A stretch of 64,000 bases of DNA, taken from contig NZ_JALJXJ010000008.1 of NCBI RefSeq assembly GCF_024170005.1, positions 310,001-374,000 on the forward strand, in the 5' to 3' direction. Positions 51,624-60,297 of this stretch are shown here, piece by piece (within the stretch, counting starts at the first letter, position 1; each line of letters begins with the position of its first letter). The notes under the pieces are model-generated. The model was given only the letters and a program-made list of their open reading frames with translations. It made no database searches and was not told where the DNA came from. The position numbers were made by a program, and so were the translations under genes. Origin of the DNA: Azospirillum lipoferum (GTDB lineage: Bacteria > Pseudomonadota > Alphaproteobacteria > Azospirillales > Azospirillaceae).

Positions 51624-52501
51624 CGGCGCTGGCCGACCCGGACACCGCGCTCGCCGCTTTCGCGGGCGAGCGGGCGCGGCTGCGCGCCCTGGCCTACCGG
51701 CTGCTTGGCTCGGTGGCGGAGGCGGAGGACACGCTGCAGGACGCCTGGCTGCGCTGGTCGACGGTGGCGCCCGGCAGTGTCGGGTCGGCCCCCGCCTATC
51801 TCACCACCCTGGTGACCCGGCTGGCGCTCGACCGGCTGCGTTCCGCCCGGGTTGCACGGGAACGCTATTACGGGCTTTGGCTTCCCGAACCGGAGGTCGC
51901 CGGCTGGGACGCCGAGGCGGACGACGGAGCGGAGCCCGAGTCGGTATCGCTGGCGATGCTCCTGCTGCTGGAACGGCTGGCGCCGGACCAGCGTGCGGTC
52001 TTCGTCCTGCGCGAGGCGATGGATCTGGACTATGCGGAGATCGCGGCGATTCTCGGCAAGTCGGTCGACGCCTGCCGCCAGATCATGCGGCGCGCCCGTG
52101 CCCGTATGGCCGAGCCGTCCGCAGCGCTGACCGATCGGGATACCGGGCGGCGTCTGGCCACGGCCTTCGCCGAGGCCAGCGTGCGGCGTGATTATGCCGC
52201 CATCGTCGCCCTGCTGTCCGACGACGCCCAGTGGCTGGGCGACGGCGGCGGGATGGTGCGGACGGTGGTCAACCCGCTGTTCGGCGCCGACCGCATCGCC
52301 CGTTTCCTGGTGGGCGTCCAGCGCAAGCGCGGCGTCAGCTTCGCTTTCACCCCGGTGCGGGTGAATGGCGGGCCGGGGCTGCTGTCCGAACTGGGCGGGG
52401 CGTTCCGCAGCGTGCTGGCCTTCGACATCGCCGATGGAAGGATCCTGCGGGTCTACCAGATCGCCAACCCACAGAAGCTGGAGCATGTTGCCGTCTTTTA
52501 A
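51620..52501 (+). CDS. ECF41-family RNA polymerase sigma factor with SnoaL-like C-terminal domain
   Basis: 293 residues. Sigma2 (about 10-80: AYRLLGSVAEAEDTLQDAWLRW, YLTTLVTRLALDRLRSAR) and the ECF41-specific GLWLPEP, sigma4 (about 110-162: LAPDQRAVFVLREAMDLDYAEIAAILGKSVDACRQIMRRAR), then a SnoaL-like extension (170-293) with the two hallmark motifs: DGGG (208-211) and NPQKL (283-287). In ECF41 this extension replaces an anti-sigma factor and controls activity within the same polypeptide. No membrane anti-sigma gene is nearby, as expected. Overlaps the AhpD-like gene by four bases. Confidence 0.95.
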   Translation: MTALADPDTALAAFAGERARLRALAYRLLGSVAEAEDTLQDAWLRWSTVAPGSVGSAPAYLTTLVTRLALDRLRSARVARERYYGLWLPEPEVAGWDAEADDGAEPESVSLAMLLLLERLAPDQRAVFVLREAMDLDYAEIAAILGKSVDACRQIMRRARARMAEPSAALTDRDTGRRLATAFAEASVRRDYAAIVALLSDDAQWLGDGGGMVRTVVNPLFGADRIARFLVGVQRKRGVSFAFTPVRVNGGPGLLSELGGAFRSVLAFDIADGRILRVYQIANPQKLEHVAVF

Positions 52502-52872
52502 GCCGTCGCCTCGTCCAGCCAGCGGTCCAGCGCGGTCAGGTCGACCGGGCGGGGCAGGATGGGGAAGGGCAGGTTCGGCATGCGCGGACCGGTCATCAGG
52601 ATGCGCGTCTGCGGATAGAGCATGGCCGCCAGCGCCGCGGCACGGTCGCCGTCGTCCCCCTCATGATCCAGCGGCAGCAGGGCCACCATCGGCGCCTCCG
52701 CACCGATGATGGTCAGCGCGTCCAGCGCGTCGTCGGTCTGCGAAACCTGAAAGCCGCGGCCGGACAGATGGCCGGCCAGCGCCTCGCGCTGGATGCGGTC
52801 GGCATCGGCGACCACTGCCCGGCGCCCGCCATAGCCCGGCATCCGGATGTCGGCATCGATGCTGAAAGCCAC
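52498..52872 (-). CDS. Receiver-like protein lacking the phospho-acceptor aspartate
   Basis: 124 residues. The fold pattern of a response-regulator receiver is present (RAVVADADRIQREALAGHLSGRGFQVSQTDDALDALTII, TRILMTG, LPRPVDLTALDRWLDE), but Pro67 stands where the phosphorylated Asp should be (LLPLDHEG), and Arg108 replaces the conserved Lys. Thr94 is kept. It should therefore work as a phosphorylation-independent pseudo-receiver. It is convergent with and overlaps the sigma gene by four bases. No output domain. Confidence 0.75.
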   Translation of the reverse strand: MAFSIDADIRMPGYGGRRAVVADADRIQREALAGHLSGRGFQVSQTDDALDALTIIGAEAPMVALLPLDHEGDDGDRAAALAAMLYPQTRILMTGPRMPNLPFPILPRPVDLTALDRWLDEATA

Positions 52873-52948
52873 GTTCCCCCTCCGTCCATCATGTTTTTGT
52901 CATGGACGGACGGAGTATGCGGACGGGCGGCGGGGTTGTAAACGGCTG

Positions 52949-53683
52949 CTACCTGCGGTTCGACTTTCGTCGAATACGCACCACTTCCCCCTTGTGCATC
53001 AGGGCCAGCATCGGCAGGTCGCTGGGATGGTTGCCATAACCCCAGGTGGCAGCGACCGGGCCGTGGCCGGCGATCCAGCCGGTCACCCGCTCCGCCTTGT
53101 CCAGCCGCACGCAGTTGGCGGTGCTGAGCCGGCCGGTCAGCCGGCCGTCCACCACCTCCATGCCGGTCGCCAGCAAATCGTCGACCTCCAGCCCGTGCAG
53201 CAATGCCGGCATGTAGAGGTCGAGCGCGCCGGTCGCGACCACCACGCGGCGGCCCTGGCGGCGGTGTTCCTTAAGCACGTCCAGCATCGGCTGATGCCAG
53301 CGCACGCGCGGCACCATGCGTTCCGCCGCGGCCAGCGCGTCGGCCACCGGCAGCCCGCGCAACGTGCGCTTCAGGTAGATCGCCTTGACCGACCCCGGAA
53401 AGTCGCAGCCCGGTCCACGGCCGCGGACATGGCGGTGCAGGGCCGAACGGATGGCATCGGCCAGCGCCAGGGCCGCACGGCGCCGGCCGATCACCTCGCC
53501 GACGAACATCGGCAGGCTGTCGCCATGGATCAGCGTCCCGTCGAAGTCGAAGAAGGCGACGCCGGCCGGCCCTGAGATCGGCGAGCCGGCGATCGATGGC
53601 CCGGAATTTGGCGAATCGGGCGACTCCCCCAGGAACGGCGAAGGCGGGGTCAGGCCATGCGGCGGGGATGACGTCGTGTGCAT
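52949..53683 (-). CDS. HAD-IB family hydrolase (SerB/PSPase-like)
   Basis: 244 residues from the ATG at 53683; a variable Pro/Ser-rich N-terminus of about 40 residues precedes the domain. HAD motif 1 FFDFDGTLIHGDS, motif 2 VVVATGALDLYM, motif 3 lysine in LDKAERV and motif 4 WGYGNHPSDLPML. The IB subgroup includes phosphoserine phosphatases and acyltransferase-linked phosphatases; substrate unknown. HxSD in motif 4 (HPSDLPML) is typical of this subgroup. Confidence 0.9.
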   Translation of the reverse strand: MHTTSSPPHGLTPPSPFLGESPDSPNSGPSIAGSPISGPAGVAFFDFDGTLIHGDSLPMFVGEVIGRRRAALALADAIRSALHRHVRGRGPGCDFPGSVKAIYLKRTLRGLPVADALAAAERMVPRVRWHQPMLDVLKEHRRQGRRVVVATGALDLYMPALLHGLEVDDLLATGMEVVDGRLTGRLSTANCVRLDKAERVTGWIAGHGPVAATWGYGNHPSDLPMLALMHKGEVVRIRRKSNRR

Positions 53684-53797
53684 GACCGCAGTTATCCGGC
53701 CGCCGCGGTGCGGCGGGCAAGGACTTTCAAGGCGACCCTGTGCAATCGGTCCACTGCTGCAATCGGTCCACTGCGGCACCGGACAGGGGCGTCCGGA

Positions 53798-54184
53798 TCA
53801 ATGCAGCATGGTGGGGCCGCAGGGCACCTCGAACAGCGCTCCGTCTTCGGAGCCATCGTCGGTGCCTGCATCATGCCCGGCGCTGTCGTCGGCTTCCTCC
53901 AGCTGGGCGATCAGGTCGCCCGACGCTTCCTCCAGCCCGGCCTTGACGGCGATCAGCAGGTTGATGATCTCGCCATTGTCCTGCTCCAGAGTGCGGACCC
54001 GCTCTTCCAGCCGGTCGATGCGGCGCATCAGCAGATCCGACAGGCGGTCCAGCCGCTCCAGGACGGGGTCGGCGCTCTGTATGGATTGAGGGGCCACCGT
54101 CCCGGCTGGCCCGGCCGTGCTGGGCGGGCTTTCGGGCCGGGTGTGGGGGGGCTGGCCTTGGCGGTTGTCGGGACGGTCATCCAT
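53798..54184 (-). CDS. Coiled-coil acidic protein, unknown function
   Basis: 128 residues from the ATG at 54184. Residues 1-40 are Pro/Gln-rich and disordered, about 42-95 are a coiled coil (VLERLDRLSDLLMRRIDRLEERVRTLEQDNGEIINLLIAVKAGLEE), and the tail is very acidic (EEADDSAGHDAGTDDGSEDG). The frame extends upstream to 54421 but that part covers the 3' end of fur and its downstream region. Not recognised. Follows fur on the same strand. Confidence 0.65.
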   Translation of the reverse strand: MDDRPDNRQGQPPHTRPESPPSTAGPAGTVAPQSIQSADPVLERLDRLSDLLMRRIDRLEERVRTLEQDNGEIINLLIAVKAGLEEASGDLIAQLEEADDSAGHDAGTDDGSEDGALFEVPCGPTMLH

Positions 54185-54380
54185 GGTGCGGCCGGTTCCG
54201 GTCAGTGAGGTTTGCTCCTCGCCTAACCTTGGGCCAGCGGCCGGCAAGGTCCAGACCGGCACCCGATGCACCCCGCAAGCGATGTCCGCCTGACCCGCCC
54301 GTCCCGCGTGTGGCGATTCCGGGTGGGTGGGGAGTCGGCCGCCACCCCTTGTGCGCATCGCAAATGAGTTCCGTTTATAG

Positions 54381-54812
54381 TCAAGACTCAGATTTGTCGG
54401 CACGGCGTTTGCGCGGGACACCGTACAGTTCCAACCGATGGCCGATCAGGTCATAGCCCAATTCGCGGGCTATGCTTTCCTTCAGCCGTTCCATTTCATC
54501 GTTGGTGAACTCGATCACTTCCCCCGAATCGACATCGATCAGATGGTGGTGATGATCGGTTCTTGTTTCTTCATAGCGGGCGCGGCCGTCACCGAAATCG
54601 AGCCGGTCGATGACATGCGCCTCTTCGAACAACCGCATCGTCCGGTAAACCGTGGCGATGGAGATGCGCGGGTCGATGGCGGATGCACGGCGATGCACCT
54701 CCTCCACATCGGGGTGGTCCGTCGCCTCCGACAGCACGCGCGAGATCACGCGGCGCTGGTCGGTCATCTTCAACCCCTTCTTCACGCACAATTCTTCGAG
54801 GCGCGAGGGCAT
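54381..54812 (-). CDS. fur: Fur-family metalloregulator
   Basis: 143 residues from the ATG at 54812 (AGGGG seven bases upstream; ATG at 54818 is also possible). Winged helix CVKKGLKMTDQRRVISRVLSEATDHPDVEEVHRRA and ISIATVYRTMRLFEE, followed by the metal-site region DHHHHLIDVDSGEVIEF and the ending LVGHRLELYGVP-type (here LIGHRLELYGVPRKRR). No CxxC structural zinc site, as in alphaproteobacterial Fur/Mur. The protein may thus act mainly with manganese (Mur-like); iron and manganese cannot be told apart here. Its RyYETRTDHHHH sequence differs from Irr, which has an HxH heme motif. Confidence 0.92.
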   Translation of the reverse strand: MPSRLEELCVKKGLKMTDQRRVISRVLSEATDHPDVEEVHRRASAIDPRISIATVYRTMRLFEEAHVIDRLDFGDGRARYEETRTDHHHHLIDVDSGEVIEFTNDEMERLKESIARELGYDLIGHRLELYGVPRKRRADKSES

Positions 54813-55221
54813 GGACATCCCCTGTATTCCTGTCTTTGTTCGACGGGCGGTGGCTCGCCCCTCTGGTCTCCCTGATGCCCGGAATGCCAACAGCAAGGAC
54901 CGGCAACGGCGCTGATTGTTCAGTCCGCTCCGGCCGGCCGTTCGCGGCACCCCGAATACCCGACCATCATACTGTGTTTCGGAGGCATTCTCAAACCCCC
55001 ACGCCCCCGTCGGACGGCCGAGCGGAGGGCACGGCCTTCGCCGACGGCATAATACTTTCAGACTATTGTCCGGTGAAATGACGGGGTGGGGCAGAAACCA
55101 ATTGCTCATAATCCGCTGCTAGGTTTTTCCAAGAGGAACGCCGTTCGATCCGGTAAGGCGTCCTTGCCGGACATTATCCAGCCGGACCTGACCACCCCCG
55201 ACAGGAAGGAGGGAAGCCGCA
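54813..55221. other. Divergent promoter region between fur and the kinase gene; no gene seen
   Basis: 409 bp. The fur frame stays open to 55109 without SD or conservation. The AT-richest part (GCATAATACTTTCAGACTATTGTCC, about 55047-55071) has AATA/TATT half-sites around 55052-55067 and could hold a promoter or metalloregulator site; it does not match a Fur box convincingly. AAGGAGG near 55206 serves the kinase gene. Confidence 0.5.
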
Positions 55222-56433
55222 GTGACGCCGTTCGATTCCCATCCTTCCACCCCTTCGTTCACGGCGGAGCCGCATATGGACGAACCCGCCTTCACCGCCG
55301 CCGGTCTCGCCGTCCCGGTTCCGCCACTGGCCCCGTCCCAGGACTGCGCCGCCGCCCTCGCCCGCTTCCAGCGCCAGCCCGAGCTTGCCGCCCTGCCGGT
55401 GGTCGATGGCGATGGCCATGTCGCCGGGATGCTGGAGCGCAGCCGGCTGCTGCCGGACGGTGGAGGGGAGGGGGGTGGCGTACTGACGGTCGCCGATGCG
55501 ATGGACCCGCTTCCGCTGCTGATCGACGGGGCGACTCCGCTGGCGGAGATCGGGCGGCGGCTGGCGCGGCTGAAGCCGGCGGCGCTGGTGACCGGTTTTC
55601 TGGTGGTGGAGCAGGGCCGCTATCTCGGCGTCGGCACGGTGACCGGGCTGATGGCGCGCTCGGCCGAACAGACGGAACTGCGCGCCCGCCAGCTGGACGA
55701 GGCGCGCCGGCAAGCCGAACAGGCGATCCGGGCCAAGACCGCCTTCCTCGCCAACATGAGCCACGAGATCCGCACGCCGCTGACCGCGATGATGGGCTTC
55801 GCCGAACTGCTGGAGCAGGAGGTGCTGGGGCCGCACGCCGTCCCGCTCTATCGCGAATACTCCCGCGATATCGCCGAGAGCGGCCGGCACCTGATGGAAC
55901 TGATCAACGACCTGCTCGACCTGTCCAAGGCCGACGCCGACCGGCTGGAACTGGTGGACGGGACGGTGGATGTGGTGCGGGTGGCGATCGGCACGGCGCG
56001 GCTGCTGACCGAACGGGCCTCGCGCCATGGCGTCAGCATCGCCACCGAGGTGCCGCTGGATCTGCCGCCGCTGCGGGCGGACGAGCGCAAGCTGCGCCAG
56101 ATGCTGCTGAACCTGCTGTCCAACGCGGTGAAGTTCACGCCCGCCGGCGGGATCGTGACGCTCCGCGGCCGCGTGGCGGCGGACGGTGCCTTGTGGCTGT
56201 CCGTGCACGACACCGGCATCGGCATGACCGGGGAGGAGCTTGCCAAGGCGCTGGAGCCCTGGGGGCAGGTGGACAATGCGCTGGCCCGCACCCAGGTCGG
56301 CACCGGTCTGGGCCTGCCGCTGACCAAGCGGTTGATCGAACTGCATGGCGGCCGGCTGGACGTCGTCAGCCGCCGCGACGAGGGCACCGCCATGTCGCTG
56401 GTCTTCCCGGCCCGGCGGGTGAGGCGGGGGTAG
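55222..56433 (+). CDS. Soluble sensor histidine kinase with N-terminal CBS pair
   Basis: 403 residues from a GTG at 55222 with AAGGAGG about ten bases before it; an ATG at 55276 is the alternative. No membrane segment. CBS-like pair at about 30-145 (LAALPVVDGDGHVAGMLERSRLL, VTGFLVVEQGRYLGVGTVTGLM), a linker helix, HisKA with FLANMSHEIRTPL (His181), and HATPase with LLNLLSNAVKFT (N box), VHDTGIGM (G1), GTGLGLPLTKR (G2). It is an orphan kinase: no response regulator is adjacent. CBS domains suggest a nucleotide ligand. Confidence 0.93.
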   Translation: MTPFDSHPSTPSFTAEPHMDEPAFTAAGLAVPVPPLAPSQDCAAALARFQRQPELAALPVVDGDGHVAGMLERSRLLPDGGGEGGGVLTVADAMDPLPLLIDGATPLAEIGRRLARLKPAALVTGFLVVEQGRYLGVGTVTGLMARSAEQTELRARQLDEARRQAEQAIRAKTAFLANMSHEIRTPLTAMMGFAELLEQEVLGPHAVPLYREYSRDIAESGRHLMELINDLLDLSKADADRLELVDGTVDVVRVAIGTARLLTERASRHGVSIATEVPLDLPPLRADERKLRQMLLNLLSNAVKFTPAGGIVTLRGRVAADGALWLSVHDTGIGMTGEELAKALEPWGQVDNALARTQVGTGLGLPLTKRLIELHGGRLDVVSRRDEGTAMSLVFPARRVRRG

Positions 56434-56448
56434 AATGGCCCCCCAGAT

Positions 56449-56474
56449 CTCCCTCTCCCGGGGGGGAGAGGGAG
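56449..56474. terminator. Hairpin between convergent kinase and htpG genes
   Basis: CTCCCTCTCCC (56449-56459) and GGGAGAGGGAG (56464-56474), a perfect 11-bp stem with a G4 loop, in the 62-bp space between two convergent stops. No U-run on either strand, so bidirectional termination is only probable. Confidence 0.55.
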
Positions 56475-56495
56475 CTATCGCGATGCGCGGAGTCC

Positions 56496-58376
56496 TTACG
56501 CCAGCCCCTTCTCCATCGCGCTCGCCAGGCGGCGGGCGAAGGCGGCGGGGTCGGGCAAGGGCTCGCCCTCGACGATGCGGGCCTGGTCGAGCAGAAGCCA
56601 CGCCGCATCCTCCAGCGCGTCGGTGGCGCCGCTGCCCTTGGCCCGCTCGGCCAGACGCTTGATCAGGGCGTGGGACGGGTTGATCTCCAGGATGCGCTTG
56701 CCGACCTCGCCGTTCAGCTGCTTGTGCTGCTTCAGCAGGCGCTCCAGATGCATGTCCATGTCGTTGTCGTCGGCCACCAGGCAGACGGCGCTGTCGGTCA
56801 GGCGTTCGGACTTGCGGACGTCCTTCACCGCGTCGGACAGGGTCAGCTTCAGCAGGGCCAGCAGGTCGGTCAGCTCACCCTCCGGCGTCTTCTCCTCCGG
56901 CTTTTCGGCCTCCTCGCCCTTGATCTTGCCGAGGTCGGCGCCGCCGCGGGTCACCGACTTGAAGGGCTTGCCGTCATAGACGCCGACCGACGGCATCCAG
57001 AACTCGTCCACCGGGTCGGTCAGCAGCAGGACCTCGACGCCCTTGGCCTTGAAGCCTTCCAGCTGCGGGCTGCGCAGCAGGGTGTCGATGTCGTCGCCGC
57101 TGATGGTGTAGATGGCGTCCTGGCCGTCCTTCATGCGGGCGACATACTGCTCCAGCGACACCAGCTCGTCGCCGGCGGTGGTGCGGAAGCGCAACAGCTT
57201 CAGCAGTTCGTCCCGGTGCTCATAGTCCTCATAGAGGCCTTCCTTCAGCACCGCGCCGAAGTTCTCCCAGAAGCTGTCATACTCGGCCGCGTTCTCGGTA
57301 TCCTTGGCCTTCTTCGACAGCTCCGACAGGACGCGCCGGGTGATACCGGCCTTGATCTTGGCCAGCATCGGGTTGTGCTGGAGCATCTCGCGGCTGATGT
57401 TCAGCGGCAGATCCTCGCTGTCGACCACGCCGCGCAGGAAGCGCAGGTAGGGCGGGATCAGCCCTTCCGCCGCGTCGGTGATGAAGACGCGCTTGACGTA
57501 CAGCTTCACCCGGTGGGCGCGCTTGGGGTCGAACAGGTCGAAGGGCTTGGTCGAGGGCACATAGAGCAGGTTGGTGTATTCCAGTGCCCCTTCGGCCCGC
57601 CAGTGCAGGGTCAGCCACGGATCGTCGAAGGCGTGGCCGACATGGTGATAGAATTCCTTGTACTGGTCGGCGGTGATCTCCGACTTCGACCGGGTCCACA
57701 GGGCCGACGCGCTGTTCAGCGCCTTGGCGTCGTCACCCTCGCCGAACAGGATCGGGATGGCGATGTGGTCGGAATATTTGCGGACGATGCCGCCGAGCCG
57801 GGCCTCGTCGAGATACTCGTCATCGCCTTCGCGCAGATGCAGGACGATCTTCGTGCCGCGCGGCAGGCCGTCGGCCTCGGCGATCGTGAACTCGCCCTTG
57901 CCGTCGGATTCCCAGCGCCAGCCGGCGGCCTCGCCGGCCTTGCGGGTCAGGACGGTGACCGTGTCGGCGGCCATGAAGGCGGAATAGAAGCCGACGCCGA
58001 ACTGGCCGATCAGGTTGACGTCCTTCTTTCCGTCACCCTTCTCGGCCCCTTCCAGCGACTTCATGAAGGCGGCGGTGCCGGAGCGGGCGATGGTGCCGAG
58101 ATTCTCGACCAGATCCTCGCGGTTCATGCCGATGCCGTTGTCGGCGACGGTCAGGGTCCGCGCGTCCTTGTCGACCAGCAGGCGGACCTTGAGGTTCGGA
58201 TCGTCGGCCGAGAGTTCGGGCTGGGTCAGCGCCGCGTAGCGCAGGCGGTCGCAGGCGTCCGACGCGTTGGAGACCAGTTCGCGCAGGAACACTTCCTTCT
58301 CGCTGTAGAGCGAGTGGGCGACGATGTCGAGCAGACGGCTGACCTCGGCTTGAAAACTGAGCCGTTCCTCGGTCAT
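56496..58376 (-). CDS. htpG: Molecular chaperone HtpG (Hsp90)
   Basis: 626 residues from the ATG at 58376. GHKL ATP-binding domain: FQAEVSRLLDIVAHSLYSEKEVFLRELVSNASDACDRLR, DNGIGM, LIGQFGVGFYSAFM; middle domain with VKRVFITD and SREMLQHN; C-terminal dimer domain. All ATP-site motifs are intact. Cytosolic heat-shock chaperone. No CIRCE or clear RpoH site upstream. The frame is open beyond 58376, but MTEERLSFQAEV is the family N-terminus. Confidence 0.98.
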   Translation of the reverse strand: MTEERLSFQAEVSRLLDIVAHSLYSEKEVFLRELVSNASDACDRLRYAALTQPELSADDPNLKVRLLVDKDARTLTVADNGIGMNREDLVENLGTIARSGTAAFMKSLEGAEKGDGKKDVNLIGQFGVGFYSAFMAADTVTVLTRKAGEAAGWRWESDGKGEFTIAEADGLPRGTKIVLHLREGDDEYLDEARLGGIVRKYSDHIAIPILFGEGDDAKALNSASALWTRSKSEITADQYKEFYHHVGHAFDDPWLTLHWRAEGALEYTNLLYVPSTKPFDLFDPKRAHRVKLYVKRVFITDAAEGLIPPYLRFLRGVVDSEDLPLNISREMLQHNPMLAKIKAGITRRVLSELSKKAKDTENAAEYDSFWENFGAVLKEGLYEDYEHRDELLKLLRFRTTAGDELVSLEQYVARMKDGQDAIYTISGDDIDTLLRSPQLEGFKAKGVEVLLLTDPVDEFWMPSVGVYDGKPFKSVTRGGADLGKIKGEEAEKPEEKTPEGELTDLLALLKLTLSDAVKDVRKSERLTDSAVCLVADDNDMDMHLERLLKQHKQLNGEVGKRILEINPSHALIKRLAERAKGSGATDALEDAAWLLLDQARIVEGEPLPDPAAFARRLASAMEKGLA

Positions 58377-58562
58377 GGGGGCACCTTCGTTGGTTTTTGC
58401 ACGGGTGGTGGCGTCAAGACGGCGGAGATATGTGAAAGCGTCCCGGCCGTTCAAGAGGCTTGTGCCGTGCAACCGCGGGAGGTGTGCGGTCAGGTGTCGC
58501 GGGTGGGGGTGTTGTGGAGGCGGTGGCGTGGGGGAAACGGTCCCCCACGCCCAGCGCACCCC

Positions 58563-60203
58563 TTACTTCTTCTTCTTCGGCTGCTCCGCCGGGGCCGGGG
58601 CAGGCTCGCTGCCGCCGGCCAGCAGGGCGGTCATGTCGGCGCCGTTCAGCAGGAGCTGGCCGGCCTCCGTGATGTCGATCTTGTAGGTGCGGGTGTCGGC
58701 GCCGGTGTCGTCCTTGCCGGCCTGGCCCAGGGCCTGGATCATCGCCAGACCGCCCAGCAGATCCTGAGTCTCCTTGTCGGGCTTGGCGCCGGGGGCCGGC
58801 TGCATCGCCTTCACCGCGGCGTCGATGCCGCGCAGCAGGACGGTGGCGCCGCCGGTGACGCCGAACGCGGCCTGGGTGGCGACCCTGACCGCGCCGGTGG
58901 CGGTGCCGGCCGTCGCCGGGGTGTCCAGGTTCAGAGCGTCGATGCGCAGTTCCGTCCCCGCCTCGCCCATCGCGGCCATCGCCTGCTGCATGACGACGTC
59001 CGACGAGGGCGGCGTGGGGGCGGCGGCCTTGGCCTTGGCGCCCTTCTTCGGCGGCGGAGCCTCTTCCGCCTCGGCGGCCTTGGCCAGTTCGGTGAAGGCC
59101 TTCCACAGGGCGCTGTTCGGCAGCTTGGCGACCGACAGCTTCATCTCGAAGGCGCGCGGGGTGAAGGCGGCGGGCGCCGGCGACGGCGTCATGGAGAAGT
59201 CGCGCGCCTCCATGCCCATGCTGACGGTGGACAGCGCCTGATCGAGATCGGTCAGGCCGCTGCGGAAGGCGAGCTGGCCGAGAGAGACCTGGGTGCCGTC
59301 CTCCGGATTGACGAAGGACAGGTTGGACAGGCGCATCGCGCCGGTGACGCCGCCGAACATGCCCTGAAGCTTCGGCAGCAGCTCGGAAGTGCTCGGCGCC
59401 ACGCCCTTGGCGGCGGTCTGTTCCGACAGCTTCTGCAGCGCGCTGACCTTGGTCAGGTCGACCCGGGTATAGGCGGCCTCGGCGGTGACGCCGCCGATCT
59501 TCACCAGTTCCTTCTTCTTCTCGTCCTGCACCGACAGGCCGCCGAAGGCGAAGGCGGCCGGGCCGCTCCACAGGGTGGCGCCGTTGGTCCCGGCCTCCGG
59601 TTTCAGATCCTGGACCATGGTCATGGAGGCGATGGAAACCTTGCCCTTGCCATCGGCGGCGGTGACCGCGATGTCGTTGAAGGCGCCATCGACCGCCAGC
59701 AGGGTCTCCAGCGCGCCCGACCAGGTGCTGGTGAAGGACTGCTTGCCGATGGAGATGGTGGCGGCGTCGACATACTCGTCGTTGTCGTCGAGGTTCTGCA
59801 CCTTCATGGCGCTGGGCAGCGTGATCGACACGCCGTACTGGCTGTCGTCCTTCGGCGTCACCGCCAGCAGGATGGTGCCGATGTCGAACAGGGTGCCTTC
59901 GGCATCCTCGGCCGACAGGCGGGGCAGGGCGACGTCGTAATGGTCGCCGGCCGGCTTGACCGTCGGTTCGCCCTGCCATTCGAAGCCGATGCCCTCGCCA
60001 TCCTCGGTGGGCGGCGGGAACCAGCGCGGCAGATCCTTCTTCAGCGACGCGGCGAGCGCCTTGGCGCCGGCATCGTCGACGGCCGGGGCGGCCTGGACGG
60101 GCGACCAGCCAGCCACCAGCGCCAGCATGCCGCCGGCGATCAGGGCGGGCTTCAGGGAACGGACCGGCAGGGCCGGGACGGGCGAAAGACGGCTCAGGCG
60201 CAT
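58563..60203 (-). CDS. Periplasmic protein of unknown function (signal peptide)
   Basis: 546 residues. Signal peptide (SLKPALIAGGMLALVAGWSPVQAAPA, cut near residue 39). The mature part is beta-rich, and repeated segments describe properties typical of YdgA/DUF945-like or similar periplasmic proteins: LKLDN-like blocks (MEARDFSMTPSPAPAAFTPRAFEMKLSVAKLPNSALW), an Ala/Lys-rich linker (AEEAPPPKKGAKAKAAAPTPP) and a basic C-terminus (EQPKKKK). It may belong to DUF945 or a related lipid-transfer fold; I cannot confirm. Transcribed upstream of htpG with a 186-bp gap. Confidence 0.75.
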   Translation of the reverse strand: MRLSRLSPVPALPVRSLKPALIAGGMLALVAGWSPVQAAPAVDDAGAKALAASLKKDLPRWFPPPTEDGEGIGFEWQGEPTVKPAGDHYDVALPRLSAEDAEGTLFDIGTILLAVTPKDDSQYGVSITLPSAMKVQNLDDNDEYVDAATISIGKQSFTSTWSGALETLLAVDGAFNDIAVTAADGKGKVSIASMTMVQDLKPEAGTNGATLWSGPAAFAFGGLSVQDEKKKELVKIGGVTAEAAYTRVDLTKVSALQKLSEQTAAKGVAPSTSELLPKLQGMFGGVTGAMRLSNLSFVNPEDGTQVSLGQLAFRSGLTDLDQALSTVSMGMEARDFSMTPSPAPAAFTPRAFEMKLSVAKLPNSALWKAFTELAKAAEAEEAPPPKKGAKAKAAAPTPPSSDVVMQQAMAAMGEAGTELRIDALNLDTPATAGTATGAVRVATQAAFGVTGGATVLLRGIDAAVKAMQPAPGAKPDKETQDLLGGLAMIQALGQAGKDDTGADTRTYKIDITEAGQLLLNGADMTALLAGGSEPAPAPAEQPKKKK

Positions 60204-60297
60204 CGAGGAATGACTCCCAACTGCAATTTTGAGAGCACGTTAAGCTTGATACGCTCGGCCGGTCCATGCCCCTAATGGGCGAAATCTCAAGAGGGCG

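Noticed and set aside
55086..60275. A 1729-residue open frame on the plus strand
   Set aside because: It runs antisense to htpG and the periplasmic protein and through the kinase in another frame. High GC makes stop codons rare. The true genes have clear family motifs; this frame has none.
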